Origin: an uncultured bacterium
GTDB taxonomy: Bacteria > Bacillota > Clostridia > Lachnospirales > Lachnospiraceae
DNA: 64,000 nucleotides
Assembly (NCBI GenBank): GCA_947073545.1
Contig: CAMTMP010000013.1
Location: 1-64,000 of the forward strand
Direction: 5' to 3'
This document shows, in pieces, positions 43,155 to 50,505 of this stretch. Every line of letters starts with the position of its first letter. Position 1 is the first letter of the stretch. The position numbers and the translations under genes were made by a program. The notes below the pieces were generated by a model. That model was not told the origin of the DNA, did not search any database, and saw only the letters and a list, made by a program, of their open reading frames with translations.

Positions 43155-44705
43155 ATGAATGAATTGAGCAGTACCATCAGGGAAATTTTAGTCAAGGCTT
43201 CCGAGGCTTACGGGCCGCAGGACGCGGTCAGGTATAAGGCGAAGCGGGAGAAAGGAAACGGTAAAAAAGAGACGGTAGTGGAGGCTAGGACCTACCGGCA
43301 GCTTAGGGAGGACAGCGAGCGCTTTTCGGCGGCTCTTGACAGTCTCGGCGAGCAGGGATCCCACATAGCGATTGTGGGCGACAACTCTTATCCGTGGCTT
43401 GTCTCTTACTACGGCACGGTGAACGGCGGCAGCGTGGCGGTACCGCTGGACGCCAATCTGCCGGCGGAAGAACTGTGCGAGCTGATCGACCGTTCGGACG
43501 CGGCGGTGCTTGTCTACGATAAGGCCAGAGAGGCGGTGGCGGCGCTTTCGAGGGAGAAATGTCCGAAGCTGAAACACCGGATCGCCACAAATCCGGAAGC
43601 GTCCGCGGCGGATCTGCCGGAGGGAACGCTTCTCTTCGAAGAAGTGTTGGACGGACAGGCGCCCGGCTGTTCCTACAGCCCGGCGCCGGAAGATCTGGCG
43701 ACCATCATGTTTACATCCGGCACCACGGGCAAGAGTAAGGGTGTGATGCTGACCCACAGGAATCTGGCGGAGAACGCCACGGCGCAGGATATGGGATTTG
43801 AGCCGGGGATGGTGCTGCTTTCGGTGCTGCCGATCCATCATGCCTACTGCCTGAGCATGGACATCCTAAAGGGCATGTCTCTGGGAACGGTGATCTGCAT
43901 CAACGATTCCCTGCTTCGGGTGTTAAAAAACATCAAGCTCTTTGAGCCGAACATCATGCTCATGGTGCCGCTTATGATTGAGACTTTTGCCAAGAAGCTG
44001 GAGGAGACGGACTGGCTGCCCGCGCCCCTGATCAAGGCGAAGGTTTTTGGCAAACAGTTCCATACCATATGCAGCGGCGGCGCGTACTTAAATCCCGATT
44101 ACTTGAAGCAGTTCGAAAAGTACGGGATTACCATATTGCAGGGATACGGCATGACCGAGTGTGCGCCTGTGATCAGCTCTAACTGTCCGAAGGACAAAAA
44201 GGACGGTTCCATCGGCAAATGTATGCCAAACTGCGAGGTAAAGGTGGTGGACGAGGAGCTTTGGGTGAGAGGTTCAAGCGTGATGCTGGGGTATTATAAA
44301 ATGCCGGAAGAGACGGCGGAAACGCTCGTGGACGGATGGCTTCGCACGGGCGATCTCGGTTACGTGGATGAGGACGGTTTCCTCTTCCTTACGGGAAGGA
44401 AAAAGAATCTGATTATCACGCCAAACGGCGAGAATGTTTCCCCGGAGGAGCTGGAGAATAAAATCGGCGCGGCCCGCCTTGTGCAGGAAGTTCTGGTGAG
44501 AGAGAAGGACGGCGTGATCGAGGCGGAAATTTTCCCGGATCAGGAGTATGCATCCAAGAAAAAGATCAGGGATGTGGAGGGAGAGATCCGTAAGATCGTC
44601 GATGATTACAATGAAAAAGCGCCTCTGTATAAGCGTGTGGTAAGCGTGAAACTGCGCGACACGGAATTTGAAAAGAATACCACGAAGAAGATTAAGAGAT
44701 TTTAA
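43155..44705 (+). CDS. AMP-forming acyl ligase (acyl-CoA/acyl-ACP synthetase)
   Basis: 516 aa. ANL-superfamily motifs in order: A3 MFTSGTTGKSKGVMLTH, A5 GYGMTECAPV, A7 WLRTGDLGY, A8 GRKKNLIITPNGENVSPEE, and the C-terminal lysine region TTKKIKRF. It activates a carboxylate as acyl-AMP and passes it to CoA or, given the adjacent ACP gene, to its phosphopantetheine. Medium/long-chain fatty acid is the likely substrate class. ATG 43155 has GGAAGG just before it; ATG 43143 is an alternative. Last gene of the operon, followed by a terminator. Confidence 0.9.
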   Translation: MNELSSTIREILVKASEAYGPQDAVRYKAKREKGNGKKETVVEARTYRQLREDSERFSAALDSLGEQGSHIAIVGDNSYPWLVSYYGTVNGGSVAVPLDANLPAEELCELIDRSDAAVLVYDKAREAVAALSREKCPKLKHRIATNPEASAADLPEGTLLFEEVLDGQAPGCSYSPAPEDLATIMFTSGTTGKSKGVMLTHRNLAENATAQDMGFEPGMVLLSVLPIHHAYCLSMDILKGMSLGTVICINDSLLRVLKNIKLFEPNIMLMVPLMIETFAKKLEETDWLPAPLIKAKVFGKQFHTICSGGAYLNPDYLKQFEKYGITILQGYGMTECAPVISSNCPKDKKDGSIGKCMPNCEVKVVDEELWVRGSSVMLGYYKMPEETAETLVDGWLRTGDLGYVDEDGFLFLTGRKKNLIITPNGENVSPEELENKIGAARLVQEVLVREKDGVIEAEIFPDQEYASKKKIRDVEGEIRKIVDDYNEKAPLYKRVVSVKLRDTEFEKNTTKKIKRF

Positions 44706-44715
44706 CATATAAAAA

Positions 44716-44754
44716 GACCGCCCTCCGCGTTATCGCAAGAGAGCGGTCCTTTTG
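44716..44754. terminator. Bidirectional terminator
   Basis: GACCGC (44716-44721) pairs with GCGGTC (44743-44748), with T-runs on both strands. It separates the ligase gene from the convergent DUF6033-like gene. Confidence 0.75.
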
Positions 44755-44755
44755 T

Positions 44756-45484
44756 TCAGACGGTGAAATCGAAATTCTTTCCGGGCATGGGAATGGTTGT
44801 CTCTTCCTTTACAGTGTCCCAGTCAAAGTTTTTAATCTTATCGAGCAGATCCTCTACGCTGCTTGCGGAGACGGTAGCGCGTTTGCTGTGTTCATAACTG
44901 TATTTGTCCTGCGCCTTGCCTGCTTTCTCGGCTTCCGCTTCCTTGGCGGCTTCCTTCTTGTCCTCGCGCATTTTTTCCACAAATTCCTTCGTGCGCTCGC
45001 CGGACTTTTCGAGTTCCGCAAAGTAGGACACCTGACCGTCCTTGCCGATGTTCACGCCGAGTGTTACGACTTCATCCTCGCGGCCGGTCTCCTTCAACTC
45101 TTCTTTCATTTCGTTTAGCTTGCCGAGAGACTCATCCAGAAGAGCGAAATTCTTTTTCTTTACGTCTTCGTCGTTGGCCATCCGCTCCAGCTCTTCGGGA
45201 TCGATCAATATGCTGTAATCTTTCGAACCGCGGGAGAGATATTCGGCAGCCTCCTCATCGGACTCGTATTCAGCGACGTAGATATCCGCGTTGCTGTAAG
45301 TTTTCTTCATTTCCTGTAAAAGCGCTTTCGCTTTGTCACTCAACTGCACGGAATTGCTGTTTGTCTTCTTGGTTTCGTCGGTTTTCTTATCGTCAGCCTT
45401 CGCGGTCTTTCTGCTCTGCGCTGCAGGACTGTAGAGATTTTTCTGCATGGCATTATAGCTGCCGATACCGTTCATATTGTTCAT
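44756..45484 (-). CDS. DUF6033-like NGIG-type protein
   Basis: 242 aa. N-terminus MNNMNGIGSYNAMQKNLYS, a Lys/Thr-rich linker, then VQLSDKAKALLQEMKKTYSNADIYVAEY and LIDPEELERMANDED. The C-terminal part is a charged helix and ends FDWDTVKEETTIPMPGKN. DUF6033 is my best recollection for this pattern in Lachnospiraceae. No signal peptide. AAGGAGGG fixes the start, and a sigma-28-like promoter lies at 45570-45596. The N-terminus links it to the products at 22195, 26582 and 34901. Confidence 0.8.
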   Translation of the reverse strand: MNNMNGIGSYNAMQKNLYSPAAQSRKTAKADDKKTDETKKTNSNSVQLSDKAKALLQEMKKTYSNADIYVAEYESDEEAAEYLSRGSKDYSILIDPEELERMANDEDVKKKNFALLDESLGKLNEMKEELKETGREDEVVTLGVNIGKDGQVSYFAELEKSGERTKEFVEKMREDKKEAAKEAEAEKAGKAQDKYSYEHSKRATVSASSVEDLLDKIKNFDWDTVKEETTIPMPGKNFDFTV

Positions 45485-45569
45485 GTTCTTGCCCTCCTTA
45501 GCTTTGCCTGATTACACTGTAAATCCGTTTACCCGTCGGAAAATTTTCAGACTTTACCTCTTATTCTAT

Positions 45570-45596
45570 ATATCGCCCGTCGGCAGAAAATTCTTA
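45570..45596 (-). promoter_or_regulatory. Sigma-28 (SigD)-like promoter
   Basis: On the minus strand TAAG, 16 bp, GCGATAT, about 85 bp before the start at 45484. One mismatch to the CCGATAT core. Confidence 0.45.
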
Positions 45597-45645
45597 ATAG
45601 GGAAATGGGAAAATAGTCCTGCTTTTTTGAACAAGGAGGGGTTTC

Positions 45646-45674
45646 TTGACAGCGCACTTCTTTTATTATATAAC
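45646..45674 (+). promoter_or_regulatory. Sigma-A promoter of the Rrf2 gene
   Basis: TTGACA (45646-45651), 17-bp spacer, TATAAC (45669-45674), 83 bp before the start. An A/T-rich sequence after the -10 may hold the autoregulatory site, but no palindrome is clear. Confidence 0.65.
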
Positions 45675-45756
45675 TTGGATATAAAACATATTGATACGAT
45701 AGGAAAAGAGAAGATTTGAGACGGCGATTCTCAATGACGGGAAGGGAGAGCAGGGG

Positions 45757-46191
45757 ATGAAAATTTCCACAAAAGGCAGATACGCGCTCCGGCTGATGTT
45801 GGATCTGGCGGTTTATGATACAGGCGCTCCGGTCAGGATCAAGGATGTTGCGGCAAGACAGGAGATTTCGGAAAAATATCTGGAACAAATTATTTCCATA
45901 TTGAATAAGGCGGGGTATGTGAAGAGCGTCAGGGGACCGCAGGGCGGGTATCATTTAATGAAAGCGCCCGCGCAGTACACGGTCGGCATGATTCTGCGCC
46001 TGACGGAAGGCTCGCTTGCCCCGGTGGCTTGTCTGGAGGACGAAGTTAATGCCTGTGAACGGCAGGAGGGGTGCGTTACCCTGCGGCTGTGGCAGATGTT
46101 GAATCAGGCGGTCAGCGACGTGGTGGATCGCGTGACGCTGGCAGACCTTGTGGAGTGGCACGAACAAAAGAGCGGGAACTATGTAATCTGA
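45757..46191 (+). CDS. Rrf2-family transcriptional regulator, Fe-S type
   Basis: 144 aa, standard length. MKISTKGRYALRLMLDLA and the recognition segment EISEKYLEQIISILNKAGYVKSVRGPQGGY are the family signature. Three cysteines (ACLEDEVNACERQEGC) are placed as in IscR/NsrR-type regulators that bind [2Fe-2S] or [4Fe-4S]. It is probably a sensor of iron-sulfur, cysteine or redox status. No isc or cys gene is adjacent; it is monocistronic with its own promoter and terminator. Confidence 0.92.
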   Translation: MKISTKGRYALRLMLDLAVYDTGAPVRIKDVAARQEISEKYLEQIISILNKAGYVKSVRGPQGGYHLMKAPAQYTVGMILRLTEGSLAPVACLEDEVNACERQEGCVTLRLWQMLNQAVSDVVDRVTLADLVEWHEQKSGNYVI

Positions 46192-46230
46192 TGTAAAAGA
46201 AGACAAGCAGCTGCGCATATAGAAATCAAA

Positions 46231-46272
46231 AACCTCAGCCCGGACGCACTGAGGTTTCTGACTTCTTTTGTA
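46231..46272. terminator. Bidirectional terminator
   Basis: AACCTCAG (46231-46238) pairs with CTGAGGTT (46249-46256), followed by a T-rich tail, with A-rich sequence on the left for the minus-strand gene. Confidence 0.75.
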
Positions 46273-46284
46273 TTTTTTGCAATT

Positions 46285-46509
46285 TTAAGAATATTCTCGT
46301 AAATTCACAAAATTCTGAAAAGGAAGCGCGTTCTTCGTATACCCGGTAGTGCGGATCTCGATATTTCGACTCTTCTCCTTTTCAAAAGCCTCGTCGAGCA
46401 CTTCGGAAAAAAACTTCTTGGCGAAGGCTTGGGACGGGTTCTGCTTGGACTGGCGATTTTTGTCAGAAGCTGACTTCTTTACCGGTGTAACCGCCATAAC
46501 CGCTTCCAC
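46285..46509 (-). CDS. Small basic protein with sigma-28-like promoter
   Basis: 74 aa if GTG 46509 is used, 70 aa from ATG 46497. Sequence TPVKKSASDKNRQSKQNPSQ, then AFAKKFFSEVLDEAFEKEK, then RTTGYTKNALPFQNFVNL: a basic tail and one amphipathic helix. No family recognised. The start is unsettled: the only strong ribosome site (AAGGAGGG, 46546-46553) lies about 36 bp upstream of GTG and nearer an out-of-frame ATG at 46532. The promoter at 46627-46652 suggests motility-linked expression. Confidence 0.6.
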   Translation of the reverse strand: MEAVMAVTPVKKSASDKNRQSKQNPSQAFAKKFFSEVLDEAFEKEKSRNIEIRTTGYTKNALPFQNFVNLREYS

Positions 46510-46626
46510 TTTATAAGTCCATTCATTTGCATAGATTGCGGTGATCCCTCCTTGGATTCATATTTGTGCGTTACTGTGATATGGCCATATCCTTTACTGC
46601 ACAGCGAACTCCTTGTTCTATTAAGG

Positions 46627-46652
46627 ATATCGGCAGGAATCCCTTTTACTTA
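46627..46652 (-). promoter_or_regulatory. Sigma-28 (SigD)-like promoter
   Basis: On the minus strand TAAG, exactly 15 bp, CCGATAT. This is the Bacillus SigD consensus with one change in the -35. It lies about 118 bp before the small gene at 46509. Confidence 0.65.
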
Positions 46653-46798
46653 ACCCCATTTTAACAGTTTTTACTAAAATTGAAAAGAAAATAGTCTAAA
46701 AAAATACATAGAAAGTACAAAGTGAGCGACAAAACACACGGCAAAACGATAATAACAGACGATTTAAGAAGAAGGATTGTTGTCATAAAAAATGCAGG

Positions 46799-46851
46799 TT
46801 GACAACTGACTACCACAAGTGTATGATGGGAACATAAGAGGTAGACAAGTG
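46799..46851 (+). promoter_or_regulatory. Promoter of the BlaI/BlaR1-like operon with repeat motif
   Basis: TTGACA (46799-46804), 17-bp spacer, TATGAT (46822-46827). ACAAGTG occurs at 46815-46821 and 46845-46851, 30 bp (about three turns) apart, flanked by TAC/GAC. This may be the BlaI-type operator, though the classical TACTACA palindrome is not exact. The UTR to 46934 is about 100 nt. Confidence 0.65.
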
Positions 46852-46933
46852 ACAACCTTTTCTTTGGCGGACCGGATGGCATATGAAAGCTTGACACGGC
46901 AGGTGCGTGTCGGGAGTGAAAGAGAGGATACTT

Positions 46934-47362
46934 ATGATCAGATTATCAGAGGCGGAATGGAAAGTGATGAATGTGCTTTGGGAGGAGGCGCCGCAGACAA
47001 TTATGCAGTTGACCCGTTGCTTTTCGGAAACTACGGGCTGGACGAAACATACGATTATGACCTTTTTAAAACGGATGGAGGATAAGGGCGCCGTCTGTTA
47101 TGAGGCAGGAGAACGGGCGAAGCTTTACTATCCGAAGATAGAGAGGCGTGAGGCGGTGCTGCAGGAGACGGAGGAGTTTCTGGAAAGGGTTTTTGACGGG
47201 CGGATGGGGCTGATGCTAAATACGATGGTGGAGCAGAAAGCGCTTTCGGGAACGGAGATCGCGGAGCTTTACGAGATTCTGAGAAGAGCGGAGGAGCAGG
47301 GCGAAAGTGAGGACGGTACGGTGGAGCGGACTGTGCGGGGAGAGGAAGGTGAGAGGCTGTGA
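46934..47362 (+). CDS. BlaI/MecI-family repressor
   Basis: 142 aa, normal length. Winged helix: MIRLSEAEWKVMNVLWEEAP, then WTKHTIMTFLKRMEDKGAV, as in BlaI. A C-terminal dimerisation helix follows. BlaI proteins repress target genes until a BlaR1-type protease inactivates them. The partner gene starts at the stop codon (TGATG). I chose ATG 46934 after GAGGATACTT; GTG 46907 is in frame but less likely. No beta-lactamase gene is next to it, so its targets may include only this operon or distant genes. Confidence 0.92.
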   Translation: MIRLSEAEWKVMNVLWEEAPQTIMQLTRCFSETTGWTKHTIMTFLKRMEDKGAVCYEAGERAKLYYPKIERREAVLQETEEFLERVFDGRMGLMLNTMVEQKALSGTEIAELYEILRRAEEQGESEDGTVERTVRGEEGERL

Positions 47363-49590
47363 TGGTATTTGAGATTTTGATTACTTCATCTGTGTTGATT
47401 ATCGGGATTTTCTGTCTGCGGAAACTGACAAAGGGGAGGATCAGTATGCGGCTCCGCTATGCGCTGTGGCTTCTTGCGGCGGTCAGGCTGCTTGTCCCGG
47501 TGTCCGTCGGAACGAGCGCTTTCAGCGTGATGAATCTGCTGCCGGAGACGGTACGGGAGCGTGAACAGGCGTTTTCCGCAGAAGAGGAGAATGGATGGCA
47601 TATGTCTGTGGACGGCGGCCATGATACAATGTTTGAGGGTGAGGCGGACAGCGATTCTGCAGACGGACGACAGGTGGAAGCGGCGGCCGGGCAGAGTAAA
47701 GAACAAAACGCTGTCTTGCCGATGGCGGGAAACGGGACTCTTGGAGAAAACGTCGGGGAGACGGCGGAAGGGAGTAAGGCAGGCGCAGCGAAAGAGACTG
47801 CCGGTTTTGCAGCGGCGAAGTTCGAAGAACTTTCTCTGAGCAGCGTATTGGGAATGATTTGGCTTTCGGGTTTTTTGGCCGTGGGCGGGTACATGGTTAT
47901 CATGAAGTGGCGTTTCACACGATTTTTATATAAAAATAGGAGCGCTTTACAGGAGGAGTGCCTTCCGGAAGCGTTTGCAGCGCGCATTTCCCGCCGTGGG
48001 ATGAAGGTATATCAGGTGAAGGGACTGCCGGGCCCCTGTCTTGCGGGAGGGCATATTTACATCAAAGAAGGCACGGCGGCACAGGAACAGAATCTTACGC
48101 ATATTTTGGCGCACGAATACTGCCATGCGCGGCACGGAGACGGGTTTTGGGCTTTTCTGCGCTGCGCGCTGGCGACGGTTTACTGGTTTGATCCCTTTGT
48201 GTGGGCGGCAGTCTTGGCGGCCAGACAGGACAGCGAGCTTGCCTGTGACGAGGCGGCGGTGGAATTGCTTGGAGAGTCCGGAAGATTTGCCTATGGCAGG
48301 ACGCTGCTTGCCCTTTCGAAGAGCGGCGGAGGAAGAGAGAGGTGTCCGGGCATGACTTTTATGATGGAAGGCGGCGGGCAAAACGTCAGAGAGCGCATTA
48401 TGGCGCTGGCCAAGAGGAGCCGGACGAAAAGGCCGGTTTTTGCAGCGGTTATGGCAGCGGTTATTCTGGCTTGCGGCTGCGCCTTTACGGGAGCAGAGAG
48501 GGAAGGCGCGAATCCGGTGAAAGAGACGGGAGCACAGGATATAGCAGGAATGAGTGAGGAGGCGCAGGGCGAAAATCACAGCGGAGCGGATGGGCGCAGC
48601 AGTCAGATGTCGGACGGGGAAAATAGCGCGGAATTTGCCAGAATCCGGAAGGAGTACGAGGAAGTTGTGGAAACCGGAAAACGGATAGAAGAACAGGGCA
48701 AAGAGGTGGAAGAGAGCGCCTTGCAGGAGGCGGACTGGCAGGCATTCATGGAAACCCTGCACTACCATGGTGTGATGGAGGGGAAAGATGACAGCGAGCT
48801 TTCGAAAAACCGGGAATTCGACATCCAGGCATATTATGACTGGGTGGAGGGGAAAGGCGGTGAAAAACCGGAAGACGGCTGGTATCTGCTCTGTCGTGAA
48901 GACGGGGGGATGATTTCCCTTTACGGTCTCTACACGGAAGCGTTCGGATTCCGGGGGTTAAAGACGCGGATTGGGACGGATGTGAACACCCTTGATATTC
49001 CGTGGTGCGCTTCCTATCAGAACGGAAACAGCGAAAATATCCGCATTTTGGAGGCCGCGGAGGACGGAAGACCCAGGAGGTTTGTGTGGAAGCTCCTCAC
49101 CAAGGAGAGCGGGCAGGCAGAGATATGGCAGCTTTACGAAGGATACCGCTATGATACCGGGACGATCGATTTGAAGACCCTCACGCAGGAGGAGTGCCTT
49201 AAGTGGGCAAAGGAGTATCTGACCTTCGACATCGACAAAGAGGCGGCAAAAGTGCATGTGGTCTGTGACGGGGACATGTATCTGGGGGCGATTGATATTT
49301 CCGCTTATCAGGACCGGGTGACGGAGGATGTGCAGATCGTGCCTGACATTGTCGGGATATCGCTGGATCATACGACTGCGGACGGCACGTCCCTGCCGGG
49401 TGAGGAAGGACTGGCCGTGCATCTGGCGGTGGGACTGAAACTGGAAGGTGTCGAAGGGCTGTTTTTCGACGGTCTGCCGTTATTGACGATACAGGTTACG
49501 ACCGATGAGAACAGTGATTCCGGTTTCTGTCTGCAGACGCCGAGAATTGACGAGCGCTATGTGGCGCGGGCGTTATGGCAGGACAAATAA
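47362..49590 (+). CDS. BlaR1/MecR1-like M56 metallopeptidase antirepressor
   Basis: 742 aa. Membrane helices near residues 5-20, 35-55, 165-180 and 370-385. The zinc-protease motif is His251-Glu-x2-His (LAHEYCHARHGDG) with the following DSELACDEAAV. After the last helix come about 80 Ser/Glu-rich residues and a 260-residue domain outside the membrane (from about 450), which has no SxxK penicillin-binding motif. So the signal is probably not a beta-lactam bound covalently. The predicted job is to cleave or inactivate the upstream BlaI-like repressor on sensing. ATG 47362 overlaps BlaI by one base; GTG 47359 is an alternative. Confidence 0.87.
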   Translation: MVFEILITSSVLIIGIFCLRKLTKGRISMRLRYALWLLAAVRLLVPVSVGTSAFSVMNLLPETVREREQAFSAEEENGWHMSVDGGHDTMFEGEADSDSADGRQVEAAAGQSKEQNAVLPMAGNGTLGENVGETAEGSKAGAAKETAGFAAAKFEELSLSSVLGMIWLSGFLAVGGYMVIMKWRFTRFLYKNRSALQEECLPEAFAARISRRGMKVYQVKGLPGPCLAGGHIYIKEGTAAQEQNLTHILAHEYCHARHGDGFWAFLRCALATVYWFDPFVWAAVLAARQDSELACDEAAVELLGESGRFAYGRTLLALSKSGGGRERCPGMTFMMEGGGQNVRERIMALAKRSRTKRPVFAAVMAAVILACGCAFTGAEREGANPVKETGAQDIAGMSEEAQGENHSGADGRSSQMSDGENSAEFARIRKEYEEVVETGKRIEEQGKEVEESALQEADWQAFMETLHYHGVMEGKDDSELSKNREFDIQAYYDWVEGKGGEKPEDGWYLLCREDGGMISLYGLYTEAFGFRGLKTRIGTDVNTLDIPWCASYQNGNSENIRILEAAEDGRPRRFVWKLLTKESGQAEIWQLYEGYRYDTGTIDLKTLTQEECLKWAKEYLTFDIDKEAAKVHVVCDGDMYLGAIDISAYQDRVTEDVQIVPDIVGISLDHTTADGTSLPGEEGLAVHLAVGLKLEGVEGLFFDGLPLLTIQVTTDENSDSGFCLQTPRIDERYVARALWQDK

Positions 49591-49600
49591 AAGTTTTTTT

Positions 49601-49649
49601 AAAGAAACGCGATAAGATTCTTTCTTATTGCGTCTCTTTATGATATACT
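49601..49649 (+). promoter_or_regulatory. Terminator-like hairpin with promoter for mecA
   Basis: A hairpin pairs GAAACGCGATAAGA with TCTTATTGCGTCTC (G-U allowed) after the BlaR1-like gene. TTTCTT (49621-49626), 17 bp, TATACT (49644-49649) is the likely promoter of the next gene. Confidence 0.5.
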
Positions 49650-49706
49650 CTTACATGTAAAAATAGTTTAGGCATGGTTTTACAGTGGAGCGAGGTCAGA
49701 AAATAC

Positions 49707-50366
49707 ATGAAATATAAAAAGATCAATGATGCGACAGTACAGTGTATCGTCTCGGCGGACGATATGGCTGAGTATGGACTTGCGTTATCGGATATTTTCG
49801 AGCGCAATGAGAGGGGTGAAGAATTTCTACGGGATATCATCGAGCGGGCGCATGACGAGGTGGGATACCAGATTAACAACGGGAATATCGCCATGCAGAT
49901 CACGCCGCTTAAGGACAATGGCCTTGTGGTGACCTTTACGGATGAAGGGCCTGCGGCTTTTAAGGAGATGCTGCAGAATTTAAAAGAAGTGCTTCAGGAA
50001 TTTAGCGCGGAGCTTGCCGGACAGGAAGAACGCGCCCGGACTGTGCCACAGACGGCGGATGAGTATGATGAGAGCCGCAGGATGTTTGTCTTTGCCAGCA
50101 TGCATCAGACGATGCAGTACGCGGCTACGATTCCGAATACATATTCCGTGAAGAGCCATCTCTTTAAGGAGGGTGAGGATTATTATCTGGTGCTCGAGAA
50201 AAACAGGCTGTCCTATAAGTCGTTTAACAAAATCAGCGCGCAGGCGGTGGAGTTCGGAAACCTGATTGCGGTTTCCGACGAGCGGATGCAGTATCTAGAA
50301 GAGCACGGCGAGTGTCTGATCAGGGATCGGGCGGTGAGCAGGTTGCGCAGGATTTACCGTGCTTAA
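49707..50366 (+). CDS. mecA: MecA-family adaptor protein
   Basis: 219 aa, typical of MecA. N-terminal MKYKKINDATVQCIVSADDM binds degradation targets, and the C-terminal domain (from about 115) carries the ClpC-docking fold (FASMHQTMQYAA, VLEKNRLSYKSFNKISAQAVEFG). MecA delivers proteins such as ComK to the ClpCP protease. I chose ATG 49707, which opens the standard N-terminus; the frame to 49674 adds 11 atypical residues. It is unrelated to the PBP2a gene mecA, despite the shared symbol and the upstream BlaI/BlaR1-like pair. Confidence 0.88.
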   Translation: MKYKKINDATVQCIVSADDMAEYGLALSDIFERNERGEEFLRDIIERAHDEVGYQINNGNIAMQITPLKDNGLVVTFTDEGPAAFKEMLQNLKEVLQEFSAELAGQEERARTVPQTADEYDESRRMFVFASMHQTMQYAATIPNTYSVKSHLFKEGEDYYLVLEKNRLSYKSFNKISAQAVEFGNLIAVSDERMQYLEEHGECLIRDRAVSRLRRIYRA

Positions 50367-50406
50367 AAGAATGCGGCTGCGTGAAAGGAAACAGGGAGTG
50401 GTTGAT

Positions 50407-50443
50407 AGGTGCTGCCATGCCTCAAAAGCTGGCAGCGCCTTTC
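50407..50443 (+). terminator. Hairpin, probable terminator
   Basis: AGGTGCTGCCA (50407-50417) pairs with TGGCAGCGCCT (50430-50440), one G-U, followed by TTCT. The U-tract is short, so read-through into the helicase gene is likely. Confidence 0.45.
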
Positions 50444-50505
50444 TATGCTGCCCGCCTGCGGGGCACATGCGGCAACGTAAAATTTGATGAGAGAATGAGG
50501 AAAAC

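Noticed and set aside
49707..50366. PBP2a-type methicillin-resistance mecA next to BlaI/BlaR1
   Set aside because: The protein is a 219-aa ClpC adaptor; the shared gene symbol and neighbours are coincidental.
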